DNA of 46,018 bases from Bacteroidales bacterium (GTDB lineage Bacteria > Bacteroidota > Bacteroidia > Bacteroidales > F082): the NCBI GenBank assembly GCA_024400455.1, contig JAKSMU010000015.1, positions 1 through 46,018 on the forward strand, written 5' to 3'. Shown here in pieces: positions 39,501 to 46,018 of this stretch. The notes under the pieces were generated by a model. It made no database searches. It was not told the origin of the DNA and saw only the letters and a program-made list of their open reading frames with translations. Both the position numbers and the translations under genes were made by a program. How positions within the stretch are numbered: the first letter of the stretch is position 1; the number at the start of each line of letters is the position of its first letter.

Positions 39501-40912
39501 TCAACCATGGTGTACTCAAGGGTGACAACGGTTCCTTCCGGAGCTTTTGTAATGACCTCGCCCTGATAAGTTGCGTACGGGTTGATGATTTCGGGAGTGT
39601 AGCCGTAAATTCTGATTTCGCACATAGTCAAAGCCTTGAAGCTTGCCGTTACGTTGACATCGTTGTCAGGCATGGAAAATCCGTATTGATCATGTTCCAC
39701 TTCGGGCTCAATGAACCACTGGTCGAGGCCGTATCCGAATTCCGGAGTGGCAGTGAGGCTGATTTGGGTGCCTTGCTTGACATATAATGTAGGGCTGGCT
39801 GAAATCTGGCCGTGTCCGTATGGCGGCTGGGTGACAAACACATTGTGGCAGTTCTCTTCATAATCGCCCAAGTCGATGGTGATGTCGTCAATGTAGACCT
39901 TGCTTACGGGATCTGCGGGGTCCCAATTATTGTATGTTTTGTTGTGGCGGATGGCTAAGTAGACTTGCTGTCCTGCATATTCGCCCAGGTCAGCAGCGTA
40001 TTTGTCATAGAAATTGTTATAGCTAGTCCATTGTTGAATCTTGGTGAAATCGGATGGATTGGTCCCTGTTGTGGAAACGTACACGCCGAAAACCTCGAAA
40101 AAATCAGGCGCAGCGTAGAATTCCAATTTTGCGTTTCGGCCTAAGTCGAGCTGTGGAGACACGAGGAAGTTGTCGACGACGGCGTAATCGCTAGAAATAG
40201 TCTTGGGTGAAACAAGTGCATACGAACCGCCATGTGCATTCTCAGTGGTGATTTGCCAGTCGTATTCGTCGCAATCATTGTCGATGGTGGACCAGCCTTC
40301 TGGTATGGCTCCGCTTTCGAAATCAACGGCAATCGGGGCAGTTTTGCCTAAAAAGACGGTGATGTCGTCAAGGTAAACGCTTGGAGCGTCTTCGCTTAAG
40401 CTTTCGTAAGTGTTGAAATGCCGGAAGGCTATGAAAACGTCCTTGTCGGCATACGCGCTCAGGTCGACGGTGTATTCATTGTATTCGTTCCACACAATTC
40501 CATCTGACGTAGAAGTCCATTGCTTAATCGTGCTGAAATTGGCAAGCTCGGTTCCTGTTGTAGAGACAAGCACGGCGAATTTCTCACCTTCCTCAGGTTT
40601 CATCCAAAAACGCATCGTAGCGTGTTTGCCCAAGCCGAGTTGAGAGGTAATTAAATAGCTGTCGATTTCTGGAATATCTCCGATGCGTGTTTTGAAAGAA
40701 CAAACAGCTTTTGTTCCGCCATGTACATTTTGACTTCCGTCTGGTGTTTCATGCCAAATTGATTTAAAGATGTTATCGACATTGTCAATGTTAATCCAAT
40801 CTTCTGGAATTCCGTTTTCGAAACCTTCGGTGAAGATGTCGCTTTGTGCCCAGCATCTTAATCCGGTCAGCGCCATGAGCGCCATTAAAATAAAGGTAAG
40901 TTTCCTTGTCAT
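36542..40912 (-). CDS. Giant T9SS-sorted surface protein, 1456 aa
   Basis: Signal peptide at residues 1-22. Two consecutive choice-of-anchor J/cleaved-adhesin type domains follow (about 25-190 and 195-350; FENGIPEDWINIDN and FESGAIPEGWSTIDND are their paired starts). Residues about 355-590 are three repeats of the bacterial Flg_new/InlB-like type (GHGQISASPTLYVKQGTQIS; NGSITATPNANILGGT). A long unassigned beta-rich middle leads to a C-terminal region shared with the neighbouring giant protein, ending in a type A T9SS sorting domain (LQIVDELGRVIS, LKAGLYIINLNGMTQKIVVE). It should be exported across the outer membrane and held at the cell surface. The job may be adhesion or glycan binding; no catalytic motif is seen. 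Confidence 0.85.
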   Translation of the reverse strand: MTRKLTFILMALMALTGLRCWAQSDIFTEGFENGIPEDWINIDNVDNIFKSIWHETPDGSQNVHGGTKAVCSFKTRIGDIPEIDSYLITSQLGLGKHATMRFWMKPEEGEKFAVLVSTTGTELANFSTIKQWTSTSDGIVWNEYNEYTVDLSAYADKDVFIAFRHFNTYESLSEDAPSVYLDDITVFLGKTAPIAVDFESGAIPEGWSTIDNDCDEYDWQITTENAHGGSYALVSPKTISSDYAVVDNFLVSPQLDLGRNAKLEFYAAPDFFEVFGVYVSTTGTNPSDFTKIQQWTSYNNFYDKYAADLGEYAGQQVYLAIRHNKTYNNWDPADPVSKVYIDDITIDLGDYEENCHNVFVTQPPYGHGQISASPTLYVKQGTQISLTATPEFGYGLDQWFIEPEVEHDQYGFSMPDNDVNVTASFKALTMCEIRIYGYTPEIINPYATYQGEVITKAPEGTVVTLEYTMVDNSYELDHWAVNGYRIEGNTFIMTYPNALVEPVVKLRPRFAVTIDENIENGSITATPNANILGGTTVTLNITPAENYSLYTLTVTDDNGQQIAVDCKKFTMPESNVSVTATFMESVTVNEGTATSQKSPAYTYGLNISAISQFIIPASQLTSIEAGGRINRIMFHVNPGRDLPVTASYEKSYDGYITEVDQETMSDFISLDDEGATKFFEGHLITSNGNTELCFDFSTPFIYMGGNLAITFNQTTWGGYDYTKLDFLGIEKDQDYGAIAWYKDVYESEKLEKLAFAPMTTLFYTQGDAPEYTIKMHSNGVETQSTFTYGQALPDCDNTPEGLSFCGWTTTDIETYTRNAPAYVTKASDFTDVYAVFKYVENVTELYGIIKDGDVAGHSDLSVGDQLVIANERKGKILCQRSNSSNNHFEKSNVSISWGKIDLIPSDAVIFTVSGESGNWKFNFNDKFDGQQTLSDDSEGNLAPANMCGTSACNTWSYIYDYNFTIYPDDRLNLIKDSQNGRYIAYDNNLERFNTVATIDKDTYQEAEFYLVHSREVSKTYYMTKVLTDGEVTDANTNNIIIKDDRSLTVTGRLEMNANGLFRNEDAANFVFKDGAQFYYTGTEAINATFEKDITGYSDTRDNYYLIANPTDETTVANLTNNSYDLYTFNPAGDGEGNEWINIKSSPSVANGTGYLYANSATTTLEFAGNLTPAGSSNIELTYANAGEGIDFPGFNLIGNPYACDAYVNGYNFYTMADGEFVINEGSATIAPSEGFFVEATPEDQSVTLSTTAPVTAPNALSLNVSQNRGNVIDRAIVRFDGANDLHKFMLNPDHTNIRLAKHGEEFAAISSEAEGEIPVSFKAERNGSYTITVNTENVNAHYIHLIDNKTGMDVDLLSTPSYTFEAKTSDYASRFKLVFGVNNTASESSDSNFAFMSDGNLVIDNIDGEATLQIVDELGRVISTETVSGSYNKALNLKAGLYIINLNGMTQKIVVE

Positions 40913-41000
40913 TTTTGTCGTTCGCTTTTATTTGATTTGTTGATTTTTATAAAAAAATTCTATGCCAGCAAATGTCGTGCCGATATTTGAAAATATTGTG

Positions 41001-41008
41001 CAAAAATA
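41001..41008 (-). promoter_or_regulatory. -7 promoter element for the 1456-aa surface protein
   Basis: TATTTTTG on the minus strand is an exact TAnnTTTG match. The leader would be about 85 nt, longer than most here. Confidence 0.55.
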
Positions 41009-41073
41009 CAACAATTTAGAATAGGTTTGATAAGCAATGGTAATTGGTGTCATGTGTTTGAAAATTAAGGATA

Positions 41074-41116
41074 TGGAAAAACAGAAGGAGACAGCCCCGA
41101 CAGGCCGTCTCCTTTG
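41074..41116 (-). terminator. Intrinsic terminator after the 90-aa gene
   Basis: AAGGAGAC and GTCTCCTT with GGCC/GGGGC-type inner pairs form the hairpin; the minus strand continues CTGTTTTT. It separates the two duplicated modules. Confidence 0.82.
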
Positions 41117-41137
41117 TCCTAAATCAAGCCCTTAGGC

Positions 41138-41410
41138 TTATTCTTTTCTGCTTTTCTTGGCCAAAGCATAGGCAGCGCCAAAGCCGACGAGCAGCAAAGC
41201 GCCTGAACCAAGCGGTGCATCCTGATTGCCTGTTTCACCATGATTAGGTAACAGAGGCAGGTTGTTTGCAGTTCTGTCGTTTCCGTAATCAGGTGTTTCG
41301 CCACGGCCGAAAAGGCCGCCACCCTGAGGTTGGCTGTTGCCGAAATACTGTGCTGAAGCACCAAATGTCATGCCAAGAACGATTGCAATTGTCAATACTA
41401 ATTTCTTCAT
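41138..41410 (-). CDS. Small exported protein with C-terminal helix and basic tail (copy 2)
   Basis: 90-aa paralogue of the 92-aa protein: identical signal peptide and first 46 residues, then LPLLPNHGETGNQDAPLGSG, a hydrophobic helix (ALLLVGFGAAYALA) and KKSRKE. The difference in length is a two-residue deletion before PLGSG. The 42 bp upstream of the start are the same in both copies, so the duplication covers the 5' flank too. No TAnnTTTG box lies between R3 and its start, so it is probably read through from the giant gene or from a promoter in the element. Function unknown. Confidence 0.75.
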   Translation of the reverse strand: MKKLVLTIAIVLGMTFGASAQYFGNSQPQGGGLFGRGETPDYGNDRTANNLPLLPNHGETGNQDAPLGSGALLLVGFGAAYALAKKSRKE

Positions 41411-41452
41411 TTCTTATTACGTGTTTATTATTTGTTCATATTTTTAATTGTA

Positions 41453-41592
41453 TCACAAAACTTTCAAAACATTTCCAAAACCTGTTTTTCATGGGTTGAA
41501 ACGGTGCCCAACCGGGCCACCGTTGGAAGCGTGCCGGTTGGCCGCTTCCTTACCCAAGACAAAGTTTTGCTATAGTTTTGAGAGTTTTGTGA
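41453..41592 (-). repeat. 140-bp structured inverted-repeat element, copy R3 (flipped)
   Basis: The same 140-bp element as R1 and R2 but in reverse orientation relative to both. Its outer flanks still match those of R2 on both sides. The second hairpin stem reads AACGGTG/CACCGTT instead of AACGGCG/CGCCGTT, a compensatory C-G to T-A change; the complementary loops are unchanged. One terminal repeat has a single mismatch (GTTTTGAGAGTTTTGTGA). Confidence 0.92.
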
Positions 41593-41610
41593 CATAGTCA
41601 TTATCATTTA

Positions 41611-44600
41611 TTATTCAACAACAATCTTTTGTGTCATGCCATTGAGGTTAAGGATATACAAGCCAGCCTTCAGGTTGAGGGCCTTGCTGTAGCTGCCGCT
41701 GACGGTTTCGGTGCTGATGATGCGACCGAGTTCGTCGACGATCTGCAGTGTGGCTTCGCCTTCGATGTTGTCGATGACCAGATTGCCGTCGCTCATGAAT
41801 GCGAAGTTGCTGTCTGAACTTTCCGAAGCGGTATTGTTCACGCCGAACACCAGTTTGAAGCGAGAAGCATAGTCTGAAGTCTTGGCCTCGAAGGTGTAGC
41901 TTGGCGTGCTGAGCAGGTCGACATCCATGCCGGTCATATTATCAATAAGGTGTAAGTATTCGGCATCGACGTTCTTGGTGTTGACCGTGATGGTGTAGGT
42001 GCCGTTCTTCTCGGCCTTGAAGTTGACTGGGAGTTCGCCTTCGGCTTCGGTGCTGATGGCTGCGAATGTTTCGCCGCCCTTAACGATGCTGAGGTTGGTG
42101 TGTGCAGGGTTCATCATGAACTTGTGCAGGTTGTTGCTGCCGTTGAAGTTGACGATGGCGCGGTCGATGACATTGCCACGGTTCTGGCTGACGTTGAGGC
42201 TCAATGCGTTTGGAGCTGTAACAGGAGCTGTCGTGCTGAGAGTGACGCTTTGGTCTTCTGGTGTAGCTTCAACAAAGAAACCTTCGCTAGGAGCAATGGT
42301 AGCCGAACCTTCATTGATGACGAATTCTCCATCCGCCATTGTGTAGAAGTTGTAACCGTTAACGTAAGCATCGCAAGTGTATGGGTTGCCGATGAGGTTG
42401 AAACCTGGGAAGTCGCGGCCTGTGCCTTCTTCAGCATAGGTGAGTTCAATATCTGTTGAACCTGCAGGATTGAGTACGCCGGCAAATTCAAGAGTGACAT
42501 CTTCGCTGTTAGCATAAAGGTAACCCACCGCCACTGCTGAACCATCCTCATTAGAATATGGCTTAACAAAGACTTCCTCGCCTTCCTCGTTTATCCATTC
42601 ATAGCCGTCTTCGTCACCACAAGGATCGAAGGAATAGAGGTCGTATTCGTTAGAGGTAAGGTTAGCAACCACATCGTTGTCGGTTGGGTTGGCGATGAGA
42701 TAGTAGTTGTCATTATCGCCAGTGTAGCCGGTGATGTTCTTCTGGAAGGTAGCATTGACGTTTTCTCCATTCGTGTAGTAGAGCTGTGCGCCATCTTCGA
42801 TGACGAGGTTGGCAGGGTCGGTGTTGCTCATTGTGTCGGTAACGGTGAGGGTGTAGCCGCTCAGGATGATGGATGGACCGGCAACGGTTAAGTTATCATT
42901 AATGGTGGTGTTCTCATCGTAAACGCGGGTGTAGTATTTTGTGGTAGCTGTTTGCTCCTTGTATGTAATCCTAAATTGAATCTGCGAGTTGTTCGCATTT
43001 GTAACCTGATACCAGAAATATTTTGCACCATCCGGCAATTTCCCAGAAGCATCATAAACATTATCAACTGTTGATAATGTTTCTGTCCAAGTGCTTTCAC
43101 CAGTTGCGTATTCTGTGATTGCAATTGTACTGAAATAAACGCCGACGCTTACTTTTGCAGAAGCTCCCTTATTGGCATAAATTTCAAATTTGGTAATGCC
43201 TTCTCCGAAAGGATTGTCGTTATAGATGTGTGCACCAGACTTGCCAATCAGCACTGCATCACCATCCTTGAAGTAGTTCACAGCATCAGTTTGGATGGCT
43301 TGTTTTTTTGCTCCGGCACTGAATTTATATGAAACACCGTCAATTGTATGAGTTGTTTCTTCTGTCGTGGCAGTAGATGACAATGTTGAACCATCAAGAA
43401 TAACAGTTTTTTCGCCAATGCATTGCCCCTCTTTTGCATACACTGCATAGAAAATCACTTCATCATTAACTATGTATGATGAACCGGCGGCCAGGATGTT
43501 TTCAACATCGTTTTCGTCGGTTGTCCAGCCAGCGAAGGTGAAGTCGTCGTTTAGATCTTCGCTTGTAGTAAGTGTGATGGATTCGCCTTCGTGGGCTTCT
43601 AATTCATCACCGCTAACACCATTTACTGAATACAAATATTGATATGTCGTTGTGGGAAGCAATTCAAACTCAGCTGAAATCGTGACATCGCTTGCGGGCA
43701 TGGTGAATGTGTAAGGGTTGTTACCAGAGACTTCCACTTCTTCGCCTGTAGCATCCATGACAATTAATGATTCTGCTGCCATCCTATAACCCTCGTCTGG
43801 AGTTACTGTGAAACTGATTTCCGTGCCGGCGGTAGCGGTTGCTTGGGCGTCTTCAATCTCAATCGAGCCGTTTTCCATTTCGTCATCAATTTCGATGGCG
43901 AATGAAGGACCTAAATAAGTTAAATCATCCCAGCTGTCAGGGCAAAGTTCCCATGTGTCGCCATATAATTTCCAAGTGCAATCCTCAAGTGTGCCTGATA
44001 CTTTGCCGCCGATAACCCATTCTTCAGGGACATCGTGGCAATAGATTTCGATTTCTTGGTCTCCAACCTGGAGGAAAATTCCGTTTCTGTAATCTCCCGA
44101 ACTTGTGTAAAAGCCTGTGATTGTTTCATCGGTGAGGGTCACATTGACCGGGGTGCCTGCGGTGGTAGGTTCACCGGCTGCGATGAGGTCGGCAAGGCTT
44201 GCGTAGGTCGGAATAATTGTATAAACTGCCGTGGCGACATTACTTGCTTCGTTTCCGACATAAGCGATAGCCTTGATGGTTGTGGTTGTGCTGACATTAA
44301 TGGCACCTTCGTAAAGTGTGCTTGCATTAGTTGGTTCATTGCCGTCAGTGGTGTAGTAAATAGTTGCACCTTCGGTAGCACAGACGATGCTCACGTTTTG
44401 TGCTACATCGTAAATGCCAGCAGCAGGAGTGAAGGTTGGGGTGGCAACGTTACTTGCCATAGTGAGAGTTACGTCATCGATGTTTCTGTAAGCGGTCGAA
44501 CCTGAATAATATATCCTTACATAAACATTTGAATATGAATTCAAATTGGCGGAAAACTCTTTCCATTTTCCTTTTTCCATATCAGTTGCGCTTGTAGTTG

Positions 44601-45663
44601 TCACATCATTCCATTCTGAACCATCTGTGGAAACTTGAATTGCCCATGTTGAAGCTGTTGTGTTTGTGGTTTGCTTTGAAACAAAACAAGTCAAAATGCC
44701 AGGGGTAGCGACTACTGCTTTTGTAGTAATGGAAGCACTGGTTTTTCCACCGGTAGTGCCGTAATTGGTTCCACCGTGGGCCTCGATACTGCCGGTTTGC
44801 TTTGAAGTCATGTTTGTGAATGTCCAAGCAGGGTAGGCGGTAGCCTCGTTTTCAAAATCGATGTCATAGCTGATTTGGCTTGGGTCGATGGCATTTCCCG
44901 AAACAGCAATTTCAATGTTTTCTTCCAAATCATCGCATGAAATGGTGATGACATCGGAAATTGTACCAGAAGCGTTTGGTGTGAAGGTGTAGGAGACTTC
45001 TGTGTCGTCAGCACCAGCAAGAATATTGGTGATGTCAAGATTACCGTTGTTTACGCTGAGACTGATATTGCTAGTCAGGTTGGCTTGATGCACGCTGAAT
45101 GTGGCTTCGGCTTCTTCGCCGATGTTGACAGTGCCCAAGTCAATGCTTGTCGGATTGACGGTGATTGAAGGGTCGGTGGAAGAGCCTGCTGTATATGAAA
45201 TTGTGACTTCAGAAACGCCAGAACCTTTGCTGCTGCTTGCTCCCTTGCATTGAATCTTTATGTATCCGCTGGTGTTTCCAGTCGGATTTGTGGGTGAACT
45301 GATTGTGTAATCAGTCAGCGTTGTGCTCGTAGGAGCAATTGTCCCCAATACAGTTTCATTTGAAGTTGCAGCATCGTACCAAGATACGGTAATAAGAGCT
45401 TGAGCGTCTGAAGGACCACCGTATTTGCGTGCTTTCAGGACAATGCTGGTAAAACCATTTTGAATGAAATTGTCTGTGGTGATGTGGTTGGAGGAACTAG
45501 TGAGTTGAATGTAGGAAGTGCCTCCACCATTCCCTGTCCATCCATTAGGAAGGGAGGATGTTGACTTTGTTTCATAAGTTGTGCCACTGACAACTTCAGC
45601 CCGTCCGGGGCCTGCAATCAGCGCGAAGAGCGCCAAAATCAAAAAAGTTAATTTTCGTGTCAT
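41611..45663 (-). CDS. Giant T9SS-sorted surface protein, 1350 aa
   Basis: Signal peptide at residues 1-22 (ending GRA-E). The N-terminal part is Ser/Thr-rich and beta-structured. An Ig/ASH-like segment (PTSIDLGTVNIGEEAEATFS) follows, then a further sandwich region (about 270-410), and a chitobiase C-terminal-like repeat (TPAAGIYDVAQNVSI, ATIYYTTDGNEPT) around 415-490. Flg_new-type repeats (NGSIEIEDAQATATAGTEIS) come next. The last 260 or so residues are nearly identical to the 1456-aa neighbour and end in a type A T9SS sorting domain. The unlike N-terminal parts on a common C-terminus suggest different ligands displayed by the same export and anchoring machinery. Confidence 0.85.
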   Translation of the reverse strand: MTRKLTFLILALFALIAGPGRAEVVSGTTYETKSTSSLPNGWTGNGGGTSYIQLTSSSNHITTDNFIQNGFTSIVLKARKYGGPSDAQALITVSWYDAATSNETVLGTIAPTSTTLTDYTISSPTNPTGNTSGYIKIQCKGASSSKGSGVSEVTISYTAGSSTDPSITVNPTSIDLGTVNIGEEAEATFSVHQANLTSNISLSVNNGNLDITNILAGADDTEVSYTFTPNASGTISDVITISCDDLEENIEIAVSGNAIDPSQISYDIDFENEATAYPAWTFTNMTSKQTGSIEAHGGTNYGTTGGKTSASITTKAVVATPGILTCFVSKQTTNTTASTWAIQVSTDGSEWNDVTTTSATDMEKGKWKEFSANLNSYSNVYVRIYYSGSTAYRNIDDVTLTMASNVATPTFTPAAGIYDVAQNVSIVCATEGATIYYTTDGNEPTNASTLYEGAINVSTTTTIKAIAYVGNEASNVATAVYTIIPTYASLADLIAAGEPTTAGTPVNVTLTDETITGFYTSSGDYRNGIFLQVGDQEIEIYCHDVPEEWVIGGKVSGTLEDCTWKLYGDTWELCPDSWDDLTYLGPSFAIEIDDEMENGSIEIEDAQATATAGTEISFTVTPDEGYRMAAESLIVMDATGEEVEVSGNNPYTFTMPASDVTISAEFELLPTTTYQYLYSVNGVSGDELEAHEGESITLTTSEDLNDDFTFAGWTTDENDVENILAAGSSYIVNDEVIFYAVYAKEGQCIGEKTVILDGSTLSSTATTEETTHTIDGVSYKFSAGAKKQAIQTDAVNYFKDGDAVLIGKSGAHIYNDNPFGEGITKFEIYANKGASAKVSVGVYFSTIAITEYATGESTWTETLSTVDNVYDASGKLPDGAKYFWYQVTNANNSQIQFRITYKEQTATTKYYTRVYDENTTINDNLTVAGPSIILSGYTLTVTDTMSNTDPANLVIEDGAQLYYTNGENVNATFQKNITGYTGDNDNYYLIANPTDNDVVANLTSNEYDLYSFDPCGDEDGYEWINEEGEEVFVKPYSNEDGSAVAVGYLYANSEDVTLEFAGVLNPAGSTDIELTYAEEGTGRDFPGFNLIGNPYTCDAYVNGYNFYTMADGEFVINEGSATIAPSEGFFVEATPEDQSVTLSTTAPVTAPNALSLNVSQNRGNVIDRAIVNFNGSNNLHKFMMNPAHTNLSIVKGGETFAAISTEAEGELPVNFKAEKNGTYTITVNTKNVDAEYLHLIDNMTGMDVDLLSTPSYTFEAKTSDYASRFKLVFGVNNTASESSDSNFAFMSDGNLVIDNIEGEATLQIVDELGRIISTETVSGSYSKALNLKAGLYILNLNGMTQKIVVE

Positions 45664-45747
45664 AATACTGTATTTTTATTATTTAATTATTTGATATTCA
45701 AATTGGTATAATGCTCTTATACGCGTGCGTACGTAATTAAGAGGGTG

Positions 45748-45755
45748 CAAAGGTA
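45748..45755 (-). promoter_or_regulatory. -7 promoter element for the 1350-aa surface protein
   Basis: TACCTTTG on the minus strand is an exact TAnnTTTG match followed by CACCCTC. The leader would be about 80 nt. Confidence 0.62.
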
Positions 45756-45845
45756 GAAAAATAATCCATACAAGCAATTGAAAAAGTGTTGGTGCTTAGT
45801 AATTTTGTTTTGTCGGTTTTGCTTAGCGCTTGGGATTTTTTTCTC

Positions 45846-45863
45846 TGTCACAAAACTTTCAAA
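45846..45863 (+). repeat. Isolated terminal repeat of the 140-bp element family (R4)
   Basis: TGTCACAAAACTTTCAAA matches the outer end of R1-R3, including the TG that appears as CA past their right ends. The interior that follows is unlike R1-R3, and no closing repeat is seen in the remaining 155 bp. It may be the edge of a related element cut by the window end, or a remnant. Confidence 0.65.
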
Positions 45864-46018
45864 TATTGCGAAGCTGAACGCAGAACCATGCGCGCATGAG
45901 TTATGCTGAGGCAAGCAATATTACCTCACTGCGTATCGGTGAATCGGTGATTTCAGTGAAACTAAAACCTTTTTTTTGGTTATTGAAAACTCACCGTCGG
46001 CAACATGCCGACTGGTAG

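Larger units (their letters stand above)
45664..46018. other. Upstream region of the 1350-aa gene
   Basis: About 355 bp without a gene. It holds a promoter box, an isolated terminal repeat of the 140-bp element family, the 12-bp palindrome CATGCGCGCATG around 45889-45900, and a hairpin GTCGGCA-ACA-TGCCGAC at 45996-46012. The window ends here. Confidence 0.6.

Overview
This window looks like the chromosome of a member of the Bacteroidota, most likely order Bacteroidales. The evidence is the recurring promoter element TAnnTTTG, two giant secreted proteins with type IX secretion C-terminal sorting domains, a DUF4294 protein, a glycine-lipid acyltransferase pair, a FtsZ ending in the NSFLHDNVD tail, and the Bacteroidetes-style mraZ-to-ftsZ order. 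No transposase, integrase, rRNA or CRISPR array was seen.

Left part (1-8800): a threonine-to-glycine catabolic pair (kbl, tdh), an OmpA-family protein with a LamG-like region, a lipoprotein, a YitT-family membrane protein behind a 33-bp tandem repeat, then on the minus strand a large secreted protein of uncertain function overlapping purN. Middle (8818-23690): a compact division and cell wall (dcw) cluster on the minus strand, read as mraZ, rsmH, ftsL, ftsI, murE, mraY, murD remnant, ftsW, murG, murC, ftsQ, ftsA, ftsZ, controlled by a promoter with three 10-bp-spaced MraZ boxes. Its most striking point is that the murD slot holds only a 188-codon C-terminal piece lacking the nucleotide-binding domains.

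23870-35800: glsA-glsB-engB on the plus strand, a DUF4294 protein, tRNA-Leu(UAG)-tig-clpP-clpX on the minus strand, a lone peptide-type ABC permease, an M20 amidohydrolase, and ruvX-def-TPR lipoprotein followed on the upstream side by tRNA-His. The spacers here are rich in repeats: a 7-bp minisatellite, an 18-bp tandem array, and a pair of inverted REP-like palindromes.

35900-46018: a tandemly duplicated module. Each copy has a giant T9SS-sorted surface protein (1350 or 1456 aa) followed by a small exported protein (90 or 92 aa) with a C-terminal helix and basic tail. A 140-bp element with 18-bp terminal inverted repeats lies just after the stop codons. It encodes two abutting hairpins whose loops are complementary, and one copy carries a compensatory C-G to T-A change in a stem. 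Between the two modules the flanks are the same but the element is flipped, so it is a candidate invertible or mobile structured element. This, together with the murD remnant, is the most unusual biology in the window.

All assignments come from reading sequence and recalled family knowledge; no database search was run.
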